From the NCBI RefSeq assembly GCF_037975245.1, contig NC_092579.1, forward strand, positions 999,001-1,063,000: a DNA stretch of 64,000 bases, in the 5' to 3' direction. The DNA is from Apostichopus japonicus (lineage: Eukaryota > Echinodermata > Holothuroidea > Aspidochirotida > Stichopodidae). Under the pieces are notes generated by a model, which ran no database searches, was not told the DNA's origin, and worked only from the letters and a program-made list of their open reading frames with translations. Below, one piece after another: positions 63,355 to 64,000 of the stretch (position 1 is its first letter; the number at the start of each line of letters is the position of its first letter). The translations under genes and the position numbers were made by a program.

Positions 63355-64000
63355 CAAGGGCGGCGGAAGCACTTTTAATCTGGGGGGGCACCGACATCAA
63401 AGGGCACTTTGCAGAAATTCGATTGGACTGATGCAGCCTTATATTTAGTACCCTTTATAACTCTTATTGTATTATCTTATTTGCATATACACATCACTCC
63501 ATCAACGCCCCCCCCCCCCCCCCCCCCAAAGGAAAATATGCATACTAGCACTGCAATATCCAATGTGCAAATTGGGAAACAAGGAACAAGTTTTCTTTTG
63601 AGACAAGATGAGGTGAAATCATGCTAGTTGCTAATGTAGGAATCTTCCGAATTAGAGTTTATTTCTTGTCAATATCTTAACAAATTCTTTCCATTCGAAA
63701 TAGCTTTGAGTTTGACCCACAGAAATTCATTAAAAGTCAGGGGCGTAGCCAGGATTTGCAAAGTTCTATGCACGACTATCTGAGCGGAGCGCCACCATCG
63801 GTTGGCGCGGAGCGCACAATAAATTTTTGGGTTTTACAAACCCCTCAGATGGCTGGAAACGGCCCTTCCCGAGTGTACATTCTGGTTCCTTGGCCTCTTG
63901 CTAACTTGAGACACCTCAATTTTTATGTAGAAAAAGGGCACATTTTTAACCCGAGGAAAAGTGGGGGGGCACGTGCCCCCTGTGCCCCCCGGTTCCGCCG
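63355..64000 (+). mobile_element. Non-autonomous hAT-like element, CAAGGG family, copy 3 (cut by window edge)
   Basis: Same orientation as copy 1. The left end CAAGGGCGGCGGAAGC is intact and sequence runs to GGTTCCGCCG at the window edge, so only about 6 bp of the right terminal repeat are missing. The octamer before it is GGTATAGC. It retains the C-tract segment present in copy 2. Confidence 0.88.

Overview
This is animal nuclear DNA, AT-rich and intron-rich, with GT-AG splice sites, no operons and very little coding sequence. The two clear genes (PGAP1 and an alpha-type glutathione S-transferase), a Penelope-like retroelement fragment, many hAT-like non-autonomous transposons and very large simple-sequence arrays suit a marine invertebrate. 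An echinoderm is my best guess, but that is inference from general character and not from a diagnostic marker.

Layout. 1-10.5 kb: the last eight coding exons of PGAP1 (GPI inositol-deacylase) on the + strand, with minisatellites in three introns and a perfect-arm foldback element in the last intron. 10.5-11.7 kb: a 29-bp minisatellite. 11.7-16.4 kb: mostly non-coding, with one unassigned candidate exon and an hAT-like element with 8-bp target duplications. 16.4-19.65 kb: a decayed copy of a GST gene (exons 1-4) whose reading frame is broken at three places; exons 5-6 are absent and a Penelope-like reverse transcriptase fragment (about 20.1-21.3 kb) lies where they would be expected. 21.3-22.7 kb: four successive short tandem arrays. 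23.0-30.15 kb: an intact six-exon GST gene (225 aa). Its intron 2 carries twelve ~130-bp satellite units, each with a perfect TGACGTCA (CRE) palindrome, and its intron 4 carries two DNA-transposon remnants. 31.4-32.9 kb: a 1.5-kb hAT-like element. 33-39.7 kb: no recognised gene, a tRNA-like pseudogene, one weak three-exon candidate on +, one weak candidate exon on -, and five scattered TGACGTCA sites. 39.8-50.95 kb: an 11-kb satellite field (43-bp then 46-bp units) interrupted by a foldback element and an hAT-like element. 51.1-59.8 kb: an 8.7-kb array of a 16-bp unit that is open in all three antisense frames by construction. 59.8-64 kb: non-coding flank with a MITE carrying a second, TTAA-flanked element inside it, and a third copy of the CAAGGG hAT-like element running off the right edge.

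The two genes are unrelated in function: PGAP1 acts in GPI-anchor remodelling in the ER membrane and the GST in cytosolic glutathione conjugation. The most informative features are structural: a local GST duplication with one living and one dead copy, a family of short hAT-like elements whose ends are defined by exact 8-bp duplications, a nested insertion whose empty site is preserved in a paralogous element 33 kb away, and CRE-bearing satellite inside a detoxification gene. All homology calls are from memory of family features; no search was run.
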